Positions 1-8,476 are shown, counted from the first letter of the stretch. The stretch: 64,000 bases of DNA from Microvirga sp. (GCA_031181145.1 JAPSLB010000016.1:19788-83787), one strand, 5' to 3'. Notes: generated by a model not told the origin, from the letters alone. Made by a program: numbers and translations.

Positions 1-3000
1 GGCGCGCACCTCCGCACCGGTGATCCGGATGGAATCGTTGGCGCGGTCGCCCACCTGCTCGTCGGTTTCGGCCGAGGAGCGGATATAGGTGCCGATGCCG
101 CCGAACCAGAGCAGGCCCACATTGGCTTTGAGAATCGCGATCATGACCTCCGCCGGCGTCGCCTCATGCCTGTCGAAACCGAGCAGAGCGCGCACTTCGG
201 GAGAGAGCGGAATCGATTTCGCGCTGCGCGGGAACACGCCGCCGCCCGCCGAGATCAGAGACTTGTCGTAATCCTGCCAGCTCGAACGCGGCAGATTGAA
301 CAGGCGTTCGCGCTCCTTGTGCGAGATCTCCGGATCCGGGTTCGGATCGAGGAAGATGTCGCGATGGTCGAAGGCCGCCACGAGCCTGATCGCCCGCGAG
401 AGCAACATTCCGTTGCCGAATACGTCGCCCGACATGTCGCCCACGCCGACCACCGTCACGGGCTCTCTCTGGATGTCGATGTCCATCTCGCGGAAGTGGC
501 GCTTCACCGCCTCCCACGCGCCCCGGGCGGTGATGCCCATCTTCTTGTGGTCGTAGCCTTGGCTGCCGCCGGACGCGAAGGCATCGCCCAGCCAATGCCC
601 CTTCTCGATGGACAGCGCGTTCGCCGTATCGGAGAAGGTGGCCGTACCCTTGTCGGCCGCGACCACGAGGTAGGGATCGTCCCCGTCGTGGCGCACCGTA
701 TCGGACGGCGGCACCACATGGTCGCCTTCGATGTTGTCCGTGATCTGCAGGAGCGTGCGTATGAAGATCCGGTAGCTCTCGGTGCCCTCCGCGATCCAAG
801 CCTGACGGTCGCTCGCAGGCGGCAATTGCTTGGGCACGAATCCGCCCTTGGCGCCGACCGGCACGATCACCGCGTTCTTCACCTGCTGCGCCTTCACGAG
901 GCCCAGCACCTCCGTGCGGAAATCCTGCGGGCGGTCGGACCAGCGCAGGCCGCCGCGCGCGACCTTGCCGTAGCGCAGGTGCACGCCTTCGACGCGCGGC
1001 GAATAGACGAAGATCTCGTAGAGAGGCTTCGGCAGGGGCAGGCCCTCCACCTTCGCGCATTCGAACTTGAATGCGATGGTCTGGCGCGGCAGGCCGTTGC
1101 CCTCGAGCTGGAAGAAATTGGTGCGCACCGCGGCCTCGATGAGGTTGATGAAGCGGCGCAGGATGCGGTCGTCGTCGAGGCTCGTGACGGCTTTCAGCTG
1201 CTCCTCGATGGCGGCGCGAACGGCCGCTTCGGCTTCCGCCTCGCCGCCATGGCGCGGGTCGAAGCGCGCATAAAAGAGTTTGACGACGTTCTTGGTGATC
1301 TGTGCATGGCGGGCGAGCGTGTCGGCCAGATAGTCCTGTGCGTAAGCCACTTGGATCTGACGCAGGTATCGGCCGAGCGTGCGCACCATCGCCACGTCGC
1401 GCCAGCCGAGGCCCGCTTCGAGCACGAGGCGGTTGAAGCGGTCAGATTCCGCCAGACCGCGGAACAGGGCGAGGAGCGCCGCCTCGATGAGCGCCTGGAT
1501 CTCGTCGATCTTGATCGCGCCGCCCGCCGCGCGCTCCAGGGCCATGTCGTGGAGCCACACCCGGTCCATGCCGGTCACGCCGGTAGAGACCACCCGATAG
1601 GTCCGCTCGTTCACGACCCGGAAGCCGAGATTCTCGAGCAGCGGCACGCGGTCGGACAGGGGCAGCGCCGCATTGCGGGAGAAGACCTTCAGATTGACGC
1701 GGGTCTCGTCGTCGCCTTCTCGGCGATAGAGATCGACGGCGCGGGGGCGGGCGTCGGAGAGCTGCTCCAGAAGCGCGATGTCCTTGATCGCCTGCTCGGC
1801 GCCGAAGGCCTCGCGATAGGCCGCGCTGAAGGCCTCCGCGTAGCGCGCGGCGAGCGCACGGGCGCGTGCGCCGCCGATGCTCTCGTCGAGCTGATCGCGC
1901 AGCGAATCGCCCCAGGTGCGGACGATGGATGCGATGCCCTTCTCCAGCGTCTCGCGCGTGACCTGCGGGGTCCGGCCCTCGTCGCGCCCGATGATGTAAT
2001 GGGTGCGCGCCAAAGGACCTTCCGGATAGGTGGGATAGGAGGCGGAGACGCGCCCCTCATAGATGCCAGCGAGAAACTGGCCGATGCGTTGGCGCACGCT
2101 CGTATCGTAGCGATCCTTCGGCACGAAGACGAGCACCGACACGAAGCGGTCGAACTCGTCGGCCCGCACCAGCGCCCGCACCCTCGGACGCTCCGACAGG
2201 TTCATGATGTCGATGGCGAAGTGGTAGAGAGTGTCCTCGTCGATCTGGAACAGCTCGTCGCGCGGGTAATTCTCGAGAACGTTGAGAAACGAGCGGCCCG
2301 CATAGCTCGCCGGATCGAAGCCGGCGCGTTCGACGACCTTCGCCACCTTGTGGCGCAGATACGGCACTTCCGCCGTGGTGTTGGTGTAGGCGCTCGCGGT
2401 GAAGAGACCGACGATGCGCAGTTCGCCCTGCATCCTGCCGTCCACATCGAAGAGCTTGACGCCCACATAATCGAGATGCGCACGACGATGGACGCGGGAC
2501 TTGACGTTGGCTTTGGTGATGATGAGCGCCTTGGGCTTTCCCAGGAAAGCGCGGATCTCGGGCGTCATCGCCACGAGTTCGCGGCCGCGGCGCAGCACGC
2601 GCACGCTCGGATCGCGCAGAAGCCCCAGGCCCGATCCCTCGACCGGGTCGGCGGCGGTGTCGGCGGCGGGCAGGCGGTATTCACGAAGCCCCAGGAACGT
2701 GAAATTGTCGCGCGCGATCCACTCGAGGAAAGCGATCGCCTCCCGCACCTCGTCGTCGGGCAGCGGCGGCGGATTGAGGCGGTAGTTCTGGACGATTTCG
2801 GTGATGCGGGCGCGCATGCCGGGCCAGTCGTGCACGGAGAGAGTCACGTCCTTGTGGACGCGGCGCATGGATTCGATCAGCCGGTCGCGGGTTTCGGCAT
2901 CGTCGATGCGCGGCAGATGAACGTGAATGAAGCTCTCGCGCTTGACGCCGTGGCGGCCGCTGCCGGTGGCCTCGCCCACGAGGCGCACGAGACGCCCGTG

Positions 3001-3396
3001 AGCGTCGCGCTCTACGGCGAGGATCGGATGCGCCACGAGAAGCGGCTCGTAACCCTGATCGACCAATTCGGCCAGTGTCGAGTCGAGCAGGAATGGCATG
3101 TTGTCGTTGACGATTTCGAGCACCGTCACGTCCCGACGGCGGCCCTCGCGCTCAACCTCCTGGTCCACGAGGCGGATATCCTCGCCTCCGCCCATGCGGG
3201 GCGCCTGGAGGTGCTCATAAGCCGCGGCAGCGAGATCGGCGAGCGTCGCGGGCGAATAGGCGGCAAGATCCTCGGGCGGAACCCGCCCATAGAGATCGCG
3301 GACGAAGGTGGGCGGAATGGCTTTATGCCCGGCTTTCAGAACCGCAACGGCCTCGGCCGTCAGTTCGCTTCCGCTGGTCGGCGCTTCCAGCTTCAT
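1..3396 (-). CDS. gdhB: NAD-specific glutamate dehydrogenase, large type (3' end outside window)
   Basis: Oxidative deamination of glutamate to 2-oxoglutarate with NAD in the cytosol. This is the N-terminal 1132 residues of a family whose members are about 1600 residues long, so roughly the last 470 are off the left edge. The conserved catalytic stretch with AKGGF lies near residues 847-852, and the nucleotide-fold stretch GVGDMSGDVFGNG near 980-995. The long N-terminal part is the regulatory region typical of the 180-kDa class. The ATG at 3394-3396 is preceded by AGAGGA on the minus strand. The gene stands alone, with an HxlR gene behind it on the same strand. The frame stays open to base 1. 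The family call is secure; the symbol follows common usage. Confidence 0.95.
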   Translation of the reverse strand, partial: MKLEAPTSGSELTAEAVAVLKAGHKAIPPTFVRDLYGRVPPEDLAAYSPATLADLAAAAYEHLQAPRMGGGEDIRLVDQEVEREGRRRDVTVLEIVNDNMPFLLDSTLAELVDQGYEPLLVAHPILAVERDAHGRLVRLVGEATGSGRHGVKRESFIHVHLPRIDDAETRDRLIESMRRVHKDVTLSVHDWPGMRARITEIVQNYRLNPPPLPDDEVREAIAFLEWIARDNFTFLGLREYRLPAADTAADPVEGSGLGLLRDPSVRVLRRGRELVAMTPEIRAFLGKPKALIITKANVKSRVHRRAHLDYVGVKLFDVDGRMQGELRIVGLFTASAYTNTTAEVPYLRHKVAKVVERAGFDPASYAGRSFLNVLENYPRDELFQIDEDTLYHFAIDIMNLSERPRVRALVRADEFDRFVSVLVFVPKDRYDTSVRQRIGQFLAGIYEGRVSASYPTYPEGPLARTHYIIGRDEGRTPQVTRETLEKGIASIVRTWGDSLRDQLDESIGGARARALAARYAEAFSAAYREAFGAEQAIKDIALLEQLSDARPRAVDLYRREGDDETRVNLKVFSRNAALPLSDRVPLLENLGFRVVNERTYRVVSTGVTGMDRVWLHDMALERAAGGAIKIDEIQALIEAALLALFRGLAESDRFNRLVLEAGLGWRDVAMVRTLGRYLRQIQVAYAQDYLADTLARHAQITKNVVKLFYARFDPRHGGEAEAEAAVRAAIEEQLKAVTSLDDDRILRRFINLIEAAVRTNFFQLEGNGLPRQTIAFKFECAKVEGLPLPKPLYEIFVYSPRVEGVHLRYGKVARGGLRWSDRPQDFRTEVLGLVKAQQVKNAVIVPVGAKGGFVPKQLPPASDRQAWIAEGTESYRIFIRTLLQITDNIEGDHVVPPSDTVRHDGDDPYLVVAADKGTATFSDTANALSIEKGHWLGDAFASGGSQGYDHKKMGITARGAWEAVKRHFREMDIDIQREPVTVVGVGDMSGDVFGNGMLLSRAIRLVAAFDHRDIFLDPNPDPEISHKERERLFNLPRSSWQDYDKSLISAGGGVFPRSAKSIPLSPEVRALLGFDRHEATPAEVMIAILKANVGLLWFGGIGTYIRSSAETDEQVGDRANDSIRITGAEVRA

Positions 3397-3509
3397 GCGC
3401 GTATCCTCTTATGATCGTTGCGGGAGCGTTGCCACAGAGTGTCGGGTCGCGCAACACAACCCAGGGATTCTTCCCGCGGCAGGGTTAAGTTTTTGCGGAC
3501 GCGGCAATT

Positions 3510-3857
3510 TTATGCCGCTTTTGCCTCGAAAGACGACAGATTCGTGTCCCCCCAATGTTTCAGGGCCATGAGTACCGGCTCCAGGCTCTGCCCGCGCGCG
3601 GACAGCGAATATTCGACTCGCGGCGGAACCTGGGCGTAAACCTGGCGGACAATAAGGCCGTCGGCCTCCAGTTCGCGCAGCTGGTGGGTGAGCATGCGCT
3701 GCGTCACGCCCGGAATGAGGCGGCGCAACTCGTTGAACCGCAAGGTTCCCCGGAGGAGCTTGTAGAGAATGACGATCTTCCATTTGCCGTCGATGAGGTT
3801 GAGCGTGCGCTCGACGGAGCAACCGGTGGAGGCCTGCTGTTTCGGAACGCGCGGCAT
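3510..3857 (-). CDS. HxlR/MarR-like winged-helix transcriptional regulator
   Basis: Small DNA-binding regulator of 115 residues, the usual HxlR length. The single conserved N-terminal cysteine is C13. The winged helix follows, with DGKWKIVILYKLL near residues 23-35 and the recognition region RMLTHQLRELEADGL near 54-68. It is transcribed divergently from a quinone-oxidoreductase-like gene whose ATG lies 95 bp away. HxlR proteins such as YodB and QorR often sense quinones or electrophiles through the conserved cysteine and repress a neighbouring reductase. Control of the divergent gene is therefore a reasonable inference. I saw no clear operator palindrome in the short intergenic gap, only a -35-like TTGACA at 3871-3876. 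Confidence 0.9.
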   Translation of the reverse strand: MPRVPKQQASTGCSVERTLNLIDGKWKIVILYKLLRGTLRFNELRRLIPGVTQRMLTHQLRELEADGLIVRQVYAQVPPRVEYSLSARGQSLEPVLMALKHWGDTNLSSFEAKAA

Positions 3858-3952
3858 AACGGTATCCTTTTTGACACTATGGGCGCCAATTGTGCGTTCT
3901 TGCGATGCTAGCTCCTGCGTTCAACTATGTCTTCAGCAAAAGGAGACAAGCC

Positions 3953-4969
3953 ATGCGCGCAGTCGGATATCAGCAAGCCCTGCCCATCGATTCGGAAGCC
4001 TCCCTGTTGGATGTCGAGTTGCCCCGCCCGGACCCAGGACCGCGGGACCTCGTGGTGGAGGTCAAGGCGGTGTCCGTGAACCCCGTCGACGCCAAGGTGC
4101 GGCGCCGCGCAGTGCCCGAACCCGGCGGCTACAAGGTTCTGGGCTACGACGCGGCCGGCATCGTCCGGGCAGCGGGATCGGAGGCGTCCCTGTTCAAGCC
4201 GGGGGACGAGGTGTTCTATGCGGGCGCCATCACGCGCCAGGGCACAAATGCGGAATTCCATGCGGTCGATGAGAGGCTCGTAGGCATCAAGCCAGCACGC
4301 CTGAGCTTCGAGGAGGCCGCCGCCCTGCCGCTCACGACCCTGACGGCCTGGGAGACCCTGTTCGACCGCCTCGACATTCGCAAACCCGTGACGGGGACCG
4401 GGAACGCTCTCCTGATCGTCGGCGGCGCGGGCGGCGTCGGCTCCATCGCCATTCAGTTGGCGCGCCGTCTCACCGACCTGACGGTGATCGCCACCGCCTC
4501 ACGGCCCGAGACGCAGGATTGGTGCCGCACGCTGGGTGCGCATCACGTGATCGACCACACCAAGCCCCTCGCCGAACAGGTGGAGGCTCTGGGCATCGGC
4601 GCTCCCGCCTTCGTGTTTTCGATCACGCATACGGACTCGCATTTCCCGGAAATCGCGAAGGTCATCGCGCCTCAGGGCCGCTTCGCCCTGATCGACGATC
4701 CCAAGGATCCCATCGATATCAGCCTTCTGAAGAGCAAGAGCGTTTCGATTCACTGGGAATCCATGTTCACGCGCTCGACGTTCCAGACGGCGGATATGGA
4801 GCGGCAGCATGAAATCCTGAACGAGGCCGCACGCCTCGTGGACGAGGGCACGATCAGGACGACGCTCAGCGAGATCCTGGGATCCATCAATGCAGCCAAT
4901 CTCAAGCGCGCGCACGCCGTCATCGAAAGCAACCGCGCGAAAGGCAAGATCGTGCTGTCCGGATTTTGA
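3953..4969 (+). CDS. MDR-family NADPH:quinone oxidoreductase-like (zinc-type alcohol dehydrogenase-like)
   Basis: Medium-chain dehydrogenase/reductase of 338 residues. It has a GroES-like N-terminal domain with the NPVDAKVR stretch near residue 43 and a Rossmann domain with VGGAGGVGS near 156-164. No zinc-binding cysteine cluster is visible, which fits the zinc-independent quinone reductase/enoyl reductase branch. The substrate cannot be read from sequence. The start at 3953 is chosen because AGGAG sits 7 bases upstream (3941-3945). An in-frame start at 3890 would add 21 residues without family support. The gene is divergent from the HxlR regulator and is probably controlled by it. Confidence 0.88.
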   Translation: MRAVGYQQALPIDSEASLLDVELPRPDPGPRDLVVEVKAVSVNPVDAKVRRRAVPEPGGYKVLGYDAAGIVRAAGSEASLFKPGDEVFYAGAITRQGTNAEFHAVDERLVGIKPARLSFEEAAALPLTTLTAWETLFDRLDIRKPVTGTGNALLIVGGAGGVGSIAIQLARRLTDLTVIATASRPETQDWCRTLGAHHVIDHTKPLAEQVEALGIGAPAFVFSITHTDSHFPEIAKVIAPQGRFALIDDPKDPIDISLLKSKSVSIHWESMFTRSTFQTADMERQHEILNEAARLVDEGTIRTTLSEILGSINAANLKRAHAVIESNRAKGKIVLSGF

Positions 4970-4971
4970 GA

Positions 4972-5090
4972 AAAAGAAAGGCCGCCTGGGAAGGCGGCCT
5001 GTGTCTCGAGGTTGGTGGCCCGGCTCTCCAAAAGCATGGAGGGCTGGGGGGCTGACGTGTCCAAGCCGATGGTCGAACCGGGCCGTCGAG
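4972..5090 (-). ncRNA. Candidate structured small RNA ending in an intrinsic terminator
   Basis: No coding sequence fits this gap. Read on the minus strand it shows nested complementary arms. CTCGA at 5086-5090 pairs with 5005-5009. A 7-bp GC arm at 5078-5084 pairs with 5017-5023. Inside lies a local hairpin, 5024-5030 with 5037-5043. The structure ends in an 8-bp GC hairpin (4979-4986 with 4993-5000), followed on the minus strand by a run of about ten mostly-T bases. The T-rich tail exists only in the minus direction, so I orient the RNA that way. I could not match it to 4.5S, tmRNA, 6S or suhB/mmgR and found no good promoter. The hairpin might instead only end transcription of a minus-strand transcript. 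Confidence 0.35.
4979..5000 (-). terminator. Intrinsic terminator, minus strand
   Basis: An 8-bp GC-rich stem (4979-4986 with 4993-5000) has a 6-base loop and is followed on the minus strand by TTCTTTTTCTC. The plus strand has no T tract after the stem, so this is a weak terminator for the reductase gene but a good one for a minus-strand RNA. Confidence 0.6.
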
Positions 5091-5253
5091 GCAACGCGAG
5101 CATTTACGATATTCAGTGAGGCACCTTAGGGGCGCGATTGCGGCAGGAATAAGATTTGCAGCGAAAGCGGTGATTCATTCGACCGCCACGGGTTGATCCG
5201 ACCTTTCACCGGACCCATCATCAGGTTCGAGAAAACCAGCGATGGGAGTTTTC

Positions 5254-5634
5254 ATGAGCGAAGGTGACATCTCAGAGCCGCTGCGCGGCGGCTCGGTGCA
5301 GGGCATGGCTCGTATCCTGCCCTTCCCCGCCGCGCCGAAGCAGGTGTCCTTCAACCGTGCCGAATTGCAAGCCATTCTCAATCTCTATGGCCGGATGGTT
5401 GCCGCAGGCGAATGGCGGGATTACGCGATCGATTTCACCCCCGACAAGGCGGTTTTCTCGATTTTCCGGCGCACATCGGAATTGCCCCTGTATCGCATCG
5501 AGAAAGATCCTAAGTTCGCCAAGAGGCAGGGAGCCTATTCGGTCGTCGTTTCGACAGGCCTGATCCTCAAGCGCGGACACGACCTCGACCGTGTCCTGCG
5601 CGTGCTCGACAAGCCCAAGGTTGTGTCGAACTAA
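5254..5634 (+). CDS. DUF2794 family protein
   Basis: Conserved alphaproteobacterial protein of unknown function, 126 residues from the chosen start. No signal peptide or membrane segment is visible, so it is probably cytosolic. A short variable N-terminus is followed by the conserved block starting VSFNRAELQAILNLYGRMV and running through a YAIDFTPDKAVFSIFRR segment. I prefer the ATG at 5254 because GGGAG (5243-5247) sits 6 bases before it. The alternative ATG at 5242 would use the same bases as coding sequence and has no ribosome site. It stands alone, 65 bp before an SDR gene. No function is claimed. Confidence 0.85.
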   Translation: MSEGDISEPLRGGSVQGMARILPFPAAPKQVSFNRAELQAILNLYGRMVAAGEWRDYAIDFTPDKAVFSIFRRTSELPLYRIEKDPKFAKRQGAYSVVVSTGLILKRGHDLDRVLRVLDKPKVVSN

Positions 5635-5698
5635 TCTGCCCGGAACACTCGTCTGCCCCTCGCGTTGGCGCATGGTCACGCAGTATCGTGAGGATCCC

Positions 5699-6694
5699 AT
5701 GGCTCGCGAAATGGCCGGTCTTTCGGTGGTGATCACGGGTGCATCGAGCGGCATCGGCCGCGCCGCGGCCCGTGCCTTCGCGCGGCGCGGAGCGCGCGTG
5801 GCACTGGCGGCGCGCCGTGCGGAGCTGATCGAGGAGGTCGCCCGCGAATGCCGCAATCTGGGCGGCGACGCCATCGCTGTCCCCACGGACGTGACCGACG
5901 CCACGGCGGTGGCAGAGCTGGCCGACGAAGCGCAGCGCGCGTTCGGACGCATCGATGTGTGGATCAACAATGCCGGCACGGGCGTATTCGGTTCCTATCA
6001 GGATGCGGATCTCGCGCTGCACCGGCGCACGATCGAGGTGAACCTGCTCGGCGCGATGCATGGCGCCTACATGGCGCTCCCGATCTTTCTGCGGCAGGGG
6101 CGCGGAATCCTCATCAACACCATCTCGCTCGGCGGCTGGGCTCCATCGCCTTTCGCGGCCGCGTACACGGCCTCCAAATTCGGTTTGCGGGGCTTCTCCG
6201 CGAGCCTTCGACAGGAGCTGAAGGATTGCCCGGGCATTCACGTCTGCGGCGTGTTTCCGTCCATCGTCGACACGCCTGGCCTCGATCATGGCGCCAATGT
6301 CTCCGGCCGGCAGATCAATCCTGGGCCGCTCATCTACGCGCCCGAGGACGTAGCGGAGACCTTCGTCTCACTCGTGCGCTGGCCCCGCGACGAGGTGGCG
6401 GTCGGCTGGCCCGCCCGCGCGGCGCAGATTGCCTACGCCCTGGCCCCCGGCCCGACGGAGCATCTGATGGGCGCGGCCATGCGGCGCGCCTTGAAGCGCG
6501 CGTCCCCTGCGCGGCGGACGCAAGGGGCGCTGCTCGAGCCCGTCGCGACGGGCCGCGACGTCAGCGGCGGATGGCGCGAGCGGAAGGGCCTGCCATTTTC
6601 CGCCCGCCAGACCAGCAGCATCGTCGGCATGATGGCCCTGACGGGGTTGGCATTGCTGGTCGGAACGAAGGCTGCCGCGCGCTTGCGGCGCTGA
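5699..6694 (+). CDS. SDR family oxidoreductase with C-terminal membrane segment
   Basis: NAD(P)-dependent short-chain dehydrogenase, 331 residues. The cofactor motif TGASSGIG is at 13-20, NNAG at 90-93, and the catalytic Ser143, Tyr156 and Lys160 (YTASK) are all present, so it should be active. Residues beyond about 250 form an extension ending in a hydrophobic helix (about 307-325). It is probably tethered to the inner membrane with the catalytic domain in the cytosol. That layout resembles the 'SDR family oxidoreductase' proteins of about 330 residues found in many rhizobia; the substrate is unknown. GAGGA lies 5 bases before the ATG. Confidence 0.88.
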   Translation: MAREMAGLSVVITGASSGIGRAAARAFARRGARVALAARRAELIEEVARECRNLGGDAIAVPTDVTDATAVAELADEAQRAFGRIDVWINNAGTGVFGSYQDADLALHRRTIEVNLLGAMHGAYMALPIFLRQGRGILINTISLGGWAPSPFAAAYTASKFGLRGFSASLRQELKDCPGIHVCGVFPSIVDTPGLDHGANVSGRQINPGPLIYAPEDVAETFVSLVRWPRDEVAVGWPARAAQIAYALAPGPTEHLMGAAMRRALKRASPARRTQGALLEPVATGRDVSGGWRERKGLPFSARQTSSIVGMMALTGLALLVGTKAAARLRR

Positions 6695-6703
6695 GGCCGG
6701 GAT

Positions 6704-6928
6704 CTAGCCCTCGATCGTTTCCGGCAGAGCGAGGAGCCACAGGCTGGAGATGAGAAAGCCGAGGGCTCCGGCCCAGAGGATCGGGCGGATGCCGTCGGCC
6801 AGCGAGAGGGCCGCGACGATGGGCAGGCCCTCGCGCGTGAACCGCGTGCCGATGGCGGACAGGCTCCGAGCCGCCCACGGGCGCAGGGAGTCGGGATTGT
6901 CCCGGAGACCGCCCTGCGGTCGGCTCAT
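6704..6928 (-). CDS. Hypothetical small membrane protein
   Basis: A 74-residue reading frame with one clear hydrophobic helix near its C-terminus (about 48-66) after an amphipathic region. I do not recognise a family. The frame stays open further upstream (to 7054), but there it crosses two palindromic repeats, so the long form is not credible. ATGs at 6928 and 6943 are both possible and neither has a good ribosome-binding site. The gene is convergent with the SDR gene, only 9 bp from its stop. It could be an unrelated open frame, so confidence is modest. Confidence 0.4.
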   Translation of the reverse strand: MSRPQGGLRDNPDSLRPWAARSLSAIGTRFTREGLPIVAALSLADGIRPILWAGALGFLISSLWLLALPETIEG

Positions 6929-6951
6929 GAGCCCGGCGACCATCGCGACTA

Positions 6952-6999
6952 GAGCATCGGACGTGAAAAGTGGATTCGCACTTTTCACGTCCGATGCTC
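6952..6999. repeat. Long perfect palindrome (family A interspersed repeat)
   Basis: Two 21-base arms (6952-6972 and 6979-6999) are perfect inverted copies around the 6-base loop GATTCG. The arm contains GCATCGGACGTGAAAAG. It resembles the palindromes at 7012-7062 and 24386-24421 in length, intergenic position and AAAAG/CTTTT core. It has no T tract suited to either neighbour and looks like an interspersed repeat rather than a gene-specific terminator. Confidence 0.75.
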
Positions 7000-7011
7000 C
7001 CTTCTTGAACG

Positions 7012-7062
7012 AGCGCATCGTTTGGAGCGAAAAACCGGGGCCACTTTTCCGCACGATGCGCT
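7012..7062. repeat. Interspersed palindrome, family A second copy
   Basis: Arms AGCGCATCGT (7012-7021) and ACGATGCGCT (7053-7062) are exact inverted copies. Between them an imperfect inner stem pairs a GCGAAAAACCGG segment with a CACTTTTCCGC segment. The last bases of the right arm overlap the TAG stop codon (minus strand) of the acetyltransferase gene, so the repeat abuts a gene end. The same GCACGATGCGCTAGA end is found at 24414-24428. Confidence 0.75.
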
Positions 7063-7597
7063 AGACGATGGGGCGCGTCGGCGGCTCGGCCATGCCGCTC
7101 CCGAGGGCCCGCTGCATGAGCACGGTGGAGAGCCAGCGCCCGTGCTTGTAGCCGATGCCCTTGAGTATGCCCACGGGCTCGAAGCCGAGGCTCCTGTGCA
7201 GGGCGATGGATCCCTTCGATTCCTCGTCGCCGATCACGGCGACCATCAGCCGGAAATCACGCGCCGCGCACTCCTCGATCAATGCGCTCAGCAGGATCCG
7301 CCCGATTCCCTGCCCCTGGGCGGAGGGCGCGACATAGATCGAATCCTCGACCGTGGAGCGGTAGGCGGGCCGGGTGCGGTAGGCCCCCGCATAGGCATAG
7401 CCGAGGATCTCGCCGTCGCGCTCCGCGACCAGATAGGGATAGCCGCTCTCGAGAATGGCGGCACGTCGGCGGGCGATCTCGGCCTCGGCAGGCGGATCGA
7501 GCTCGAACGAGGCCGTGCCGTGCAGCACCGCATGGGCGTAGATGGCCGCGATGGCGGGGATGTCGGTTTCAGCCGAGGGGCGGACGAGAATCTTCAT
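7061..7597 (-). CDS. GNAT family N-acetyltransferase (phosphinothricin acetyltransferase-like)
   Basis: Transfers an acetyl group from acetyl-CoA to an amine in the cytosol. It has 178 residues with a single GNAT fold. The acetyl-CoA loop QGQGIG is at 94-99 after the VED-SIYV strand. The FELDPP and AYAGAYRTRPAYR segments are those of the Pat/Bar-like subgroup, whose members acetylate phosphinothricin or, more often, methionine sulfoximine and related compounds. The real substrate is not deducible. The stop codon lies inside a palindromic repeat. It is monocistronic, with a terminator for the next minus-strand gene 45 bp upstream of its start. Confidence 0.9.
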   Translation of the reverse strand: MKILVRPSAETDIPAIAAIYAHAVLHGTASFELDPPAEAEIARRRAAILESGYPYLVAERDGEILGYAYAGAYRTRPAYRSTVEDSIYVAPSAQGQGIGRILLSALIEECAARDFRLMVAVIGDEESKGSIALHRSLGFEPVGILKGIGYKHGRWLSTVLMQRALGSGMAEPPTRPIV

Positions 7598-7641
7598 GCG
7601 CCATTGGTAAGGCGAAGCTCTGCCGCACGCAATCGGCCAAC

Positions 7642-7668
7642 GAAAAGCCCCGGCTTTGGGCCGGGGCT
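7642..7668 (-). terminator. Intrinsic terminator of the Bax-inhibitor-1 gene
   Basis: A 9-bp stem (7646-7654 with 7660-7668) has a 5-base loop and is followed on the minus strand by TTTTCG. It lies 26 bases after the stop codon of the gene at 7694-8476. Confidence 0.85.
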
Positions 7669-7693
7669 CTGAGAGTTGTTCGTTCCGTCGTCC

Positions 7694-8476
7694 TTACTCG
7701 TTGCGGTTGCCCAGCAGCGCGAGGAGGAACTGGAACATGTTGATGAAGTCCAGGTACAGCTGAAGCGCACCGAACACCGACACTTTGGCGGCGGCCTCGG
7801 TGTCGAAGTTGCCGTACAGGTACATCTCCTTCAGCTTCTGCGTGTCGTAAGCCGTCAGGCCTGCGAAGATCAGGACGCCGATCACGGAAATGCCGAACTG
7901 CAGCGCGCTGGACGCGACGAAGATGTTCACGATCGAGGCGATGATCAGGCCGAAGAGGCCCATGATCAGGAACGAGCCCATGCCCGACAGGCTGCGGTTG
8001 GTGGTGTAGCCCCACAGCGACAGCGCACCGAAGGACGCAGCCGTGATGAAGAACACCTGCACGACGCTCCCGCCCGTGTAGCGCAGCAGCAGGGTCGAGA
8101 GCGAGGCGCCCATCACCGCCGCAAAGGCGAAGAAGGTGCCGCGCGCCGCAGCCGCCGACATGCGATCCATGCGGAACGAGAAGAAGAAGATGAAGGCTAA
8201 CGGCGCCAGCGCCACAACCCACATCAGCGGCGACCCGTACAGGGTCACGCCGAACTGGGTCAGGCCGACACCGCCCATGCGGGCGACCGCCTGAGACGGA
8301 TCGCTCGTGGTGGCCAGCATGTTGATGCCGAGCGCGACCAGAGCCGAAATCGCCAGACCCAGGACCATGTTGTTGTAGACGCCGAGCATGAAGGCGCGCA
8401 GGCCCTGGTCGACCTGTGCCGCCGTCCGGGCAAAGCCGGTGCCATAGGCGGTTTGGTTTTGCTCATACGGTTGCAT
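7694..8476 (-). CDS. Bax inhibitor-1 / YccA family membrane protein
   Basis: Inner-membrane protein of 260 residues with about seven hydrophobic helices and a short basic N-terminus, the usual architecture of the TMBIM/BI-1 family (E. coli YbhL and YccA). Family members are proposed pH-sensitive calcium leak channels; YccA also modulates FtsH. The conserved AYDTQKLKEMY segment with its aspartate lies near residues 208-218, before the last helix. A structured leader of the ybhL type and a candidate promoter precede the gene, and an intrinsic terminator follows it, so it appears monocistronic. The ATG follows AAAGGG on the minus strand. Confidence 0.93.
   Translation of the reverse strand: MQPYEQNQTAYGTGFARTAAQVDQGLRAFMLGVYNNMVLGLAISALVALGINMLATTSDPSQAVARMGGVGLTQFGVTLYGSPLMWVVALAPLAFIFFFSFRMDRMSAAAARGTFFAFAAVMGASLSTLLLRYTGGSVVQVFFITAASFGALSLWGYTTNRSLSGMGSFLIMGLFGLIIASIVNIFVASSALQFGISVIGVLIFAGLTAYDTQKLKEMYLYGNFDTEAAAKVSVFGALQLYLDFINMFQFLLALLGNRNE

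Noticed and set aside
166..3414. A 1082-codon open frame on the plus strand
   Set aside because: It lies antisense to gdhB. The minus-strand frame gives a clear glutamate dehydrogenase, while this one gives an Arg/His/Ala/Asp-rich product typical of antisense frames in GC-rich DNA.
3501..3518. Hairpin GCGGCA/TGCCGC followed by TTTT on the plus strand
   Set aside because: It overlaps the end of the HxlR gene and points in a direction with no upstream plus-strand gene to terminate; likely chance.
6929..7054. Longer version of the small membrane gene at 6704-6928
   Set aside because: The extra N-terminal residues come from translating two palindromic repeats and are not credible protein.
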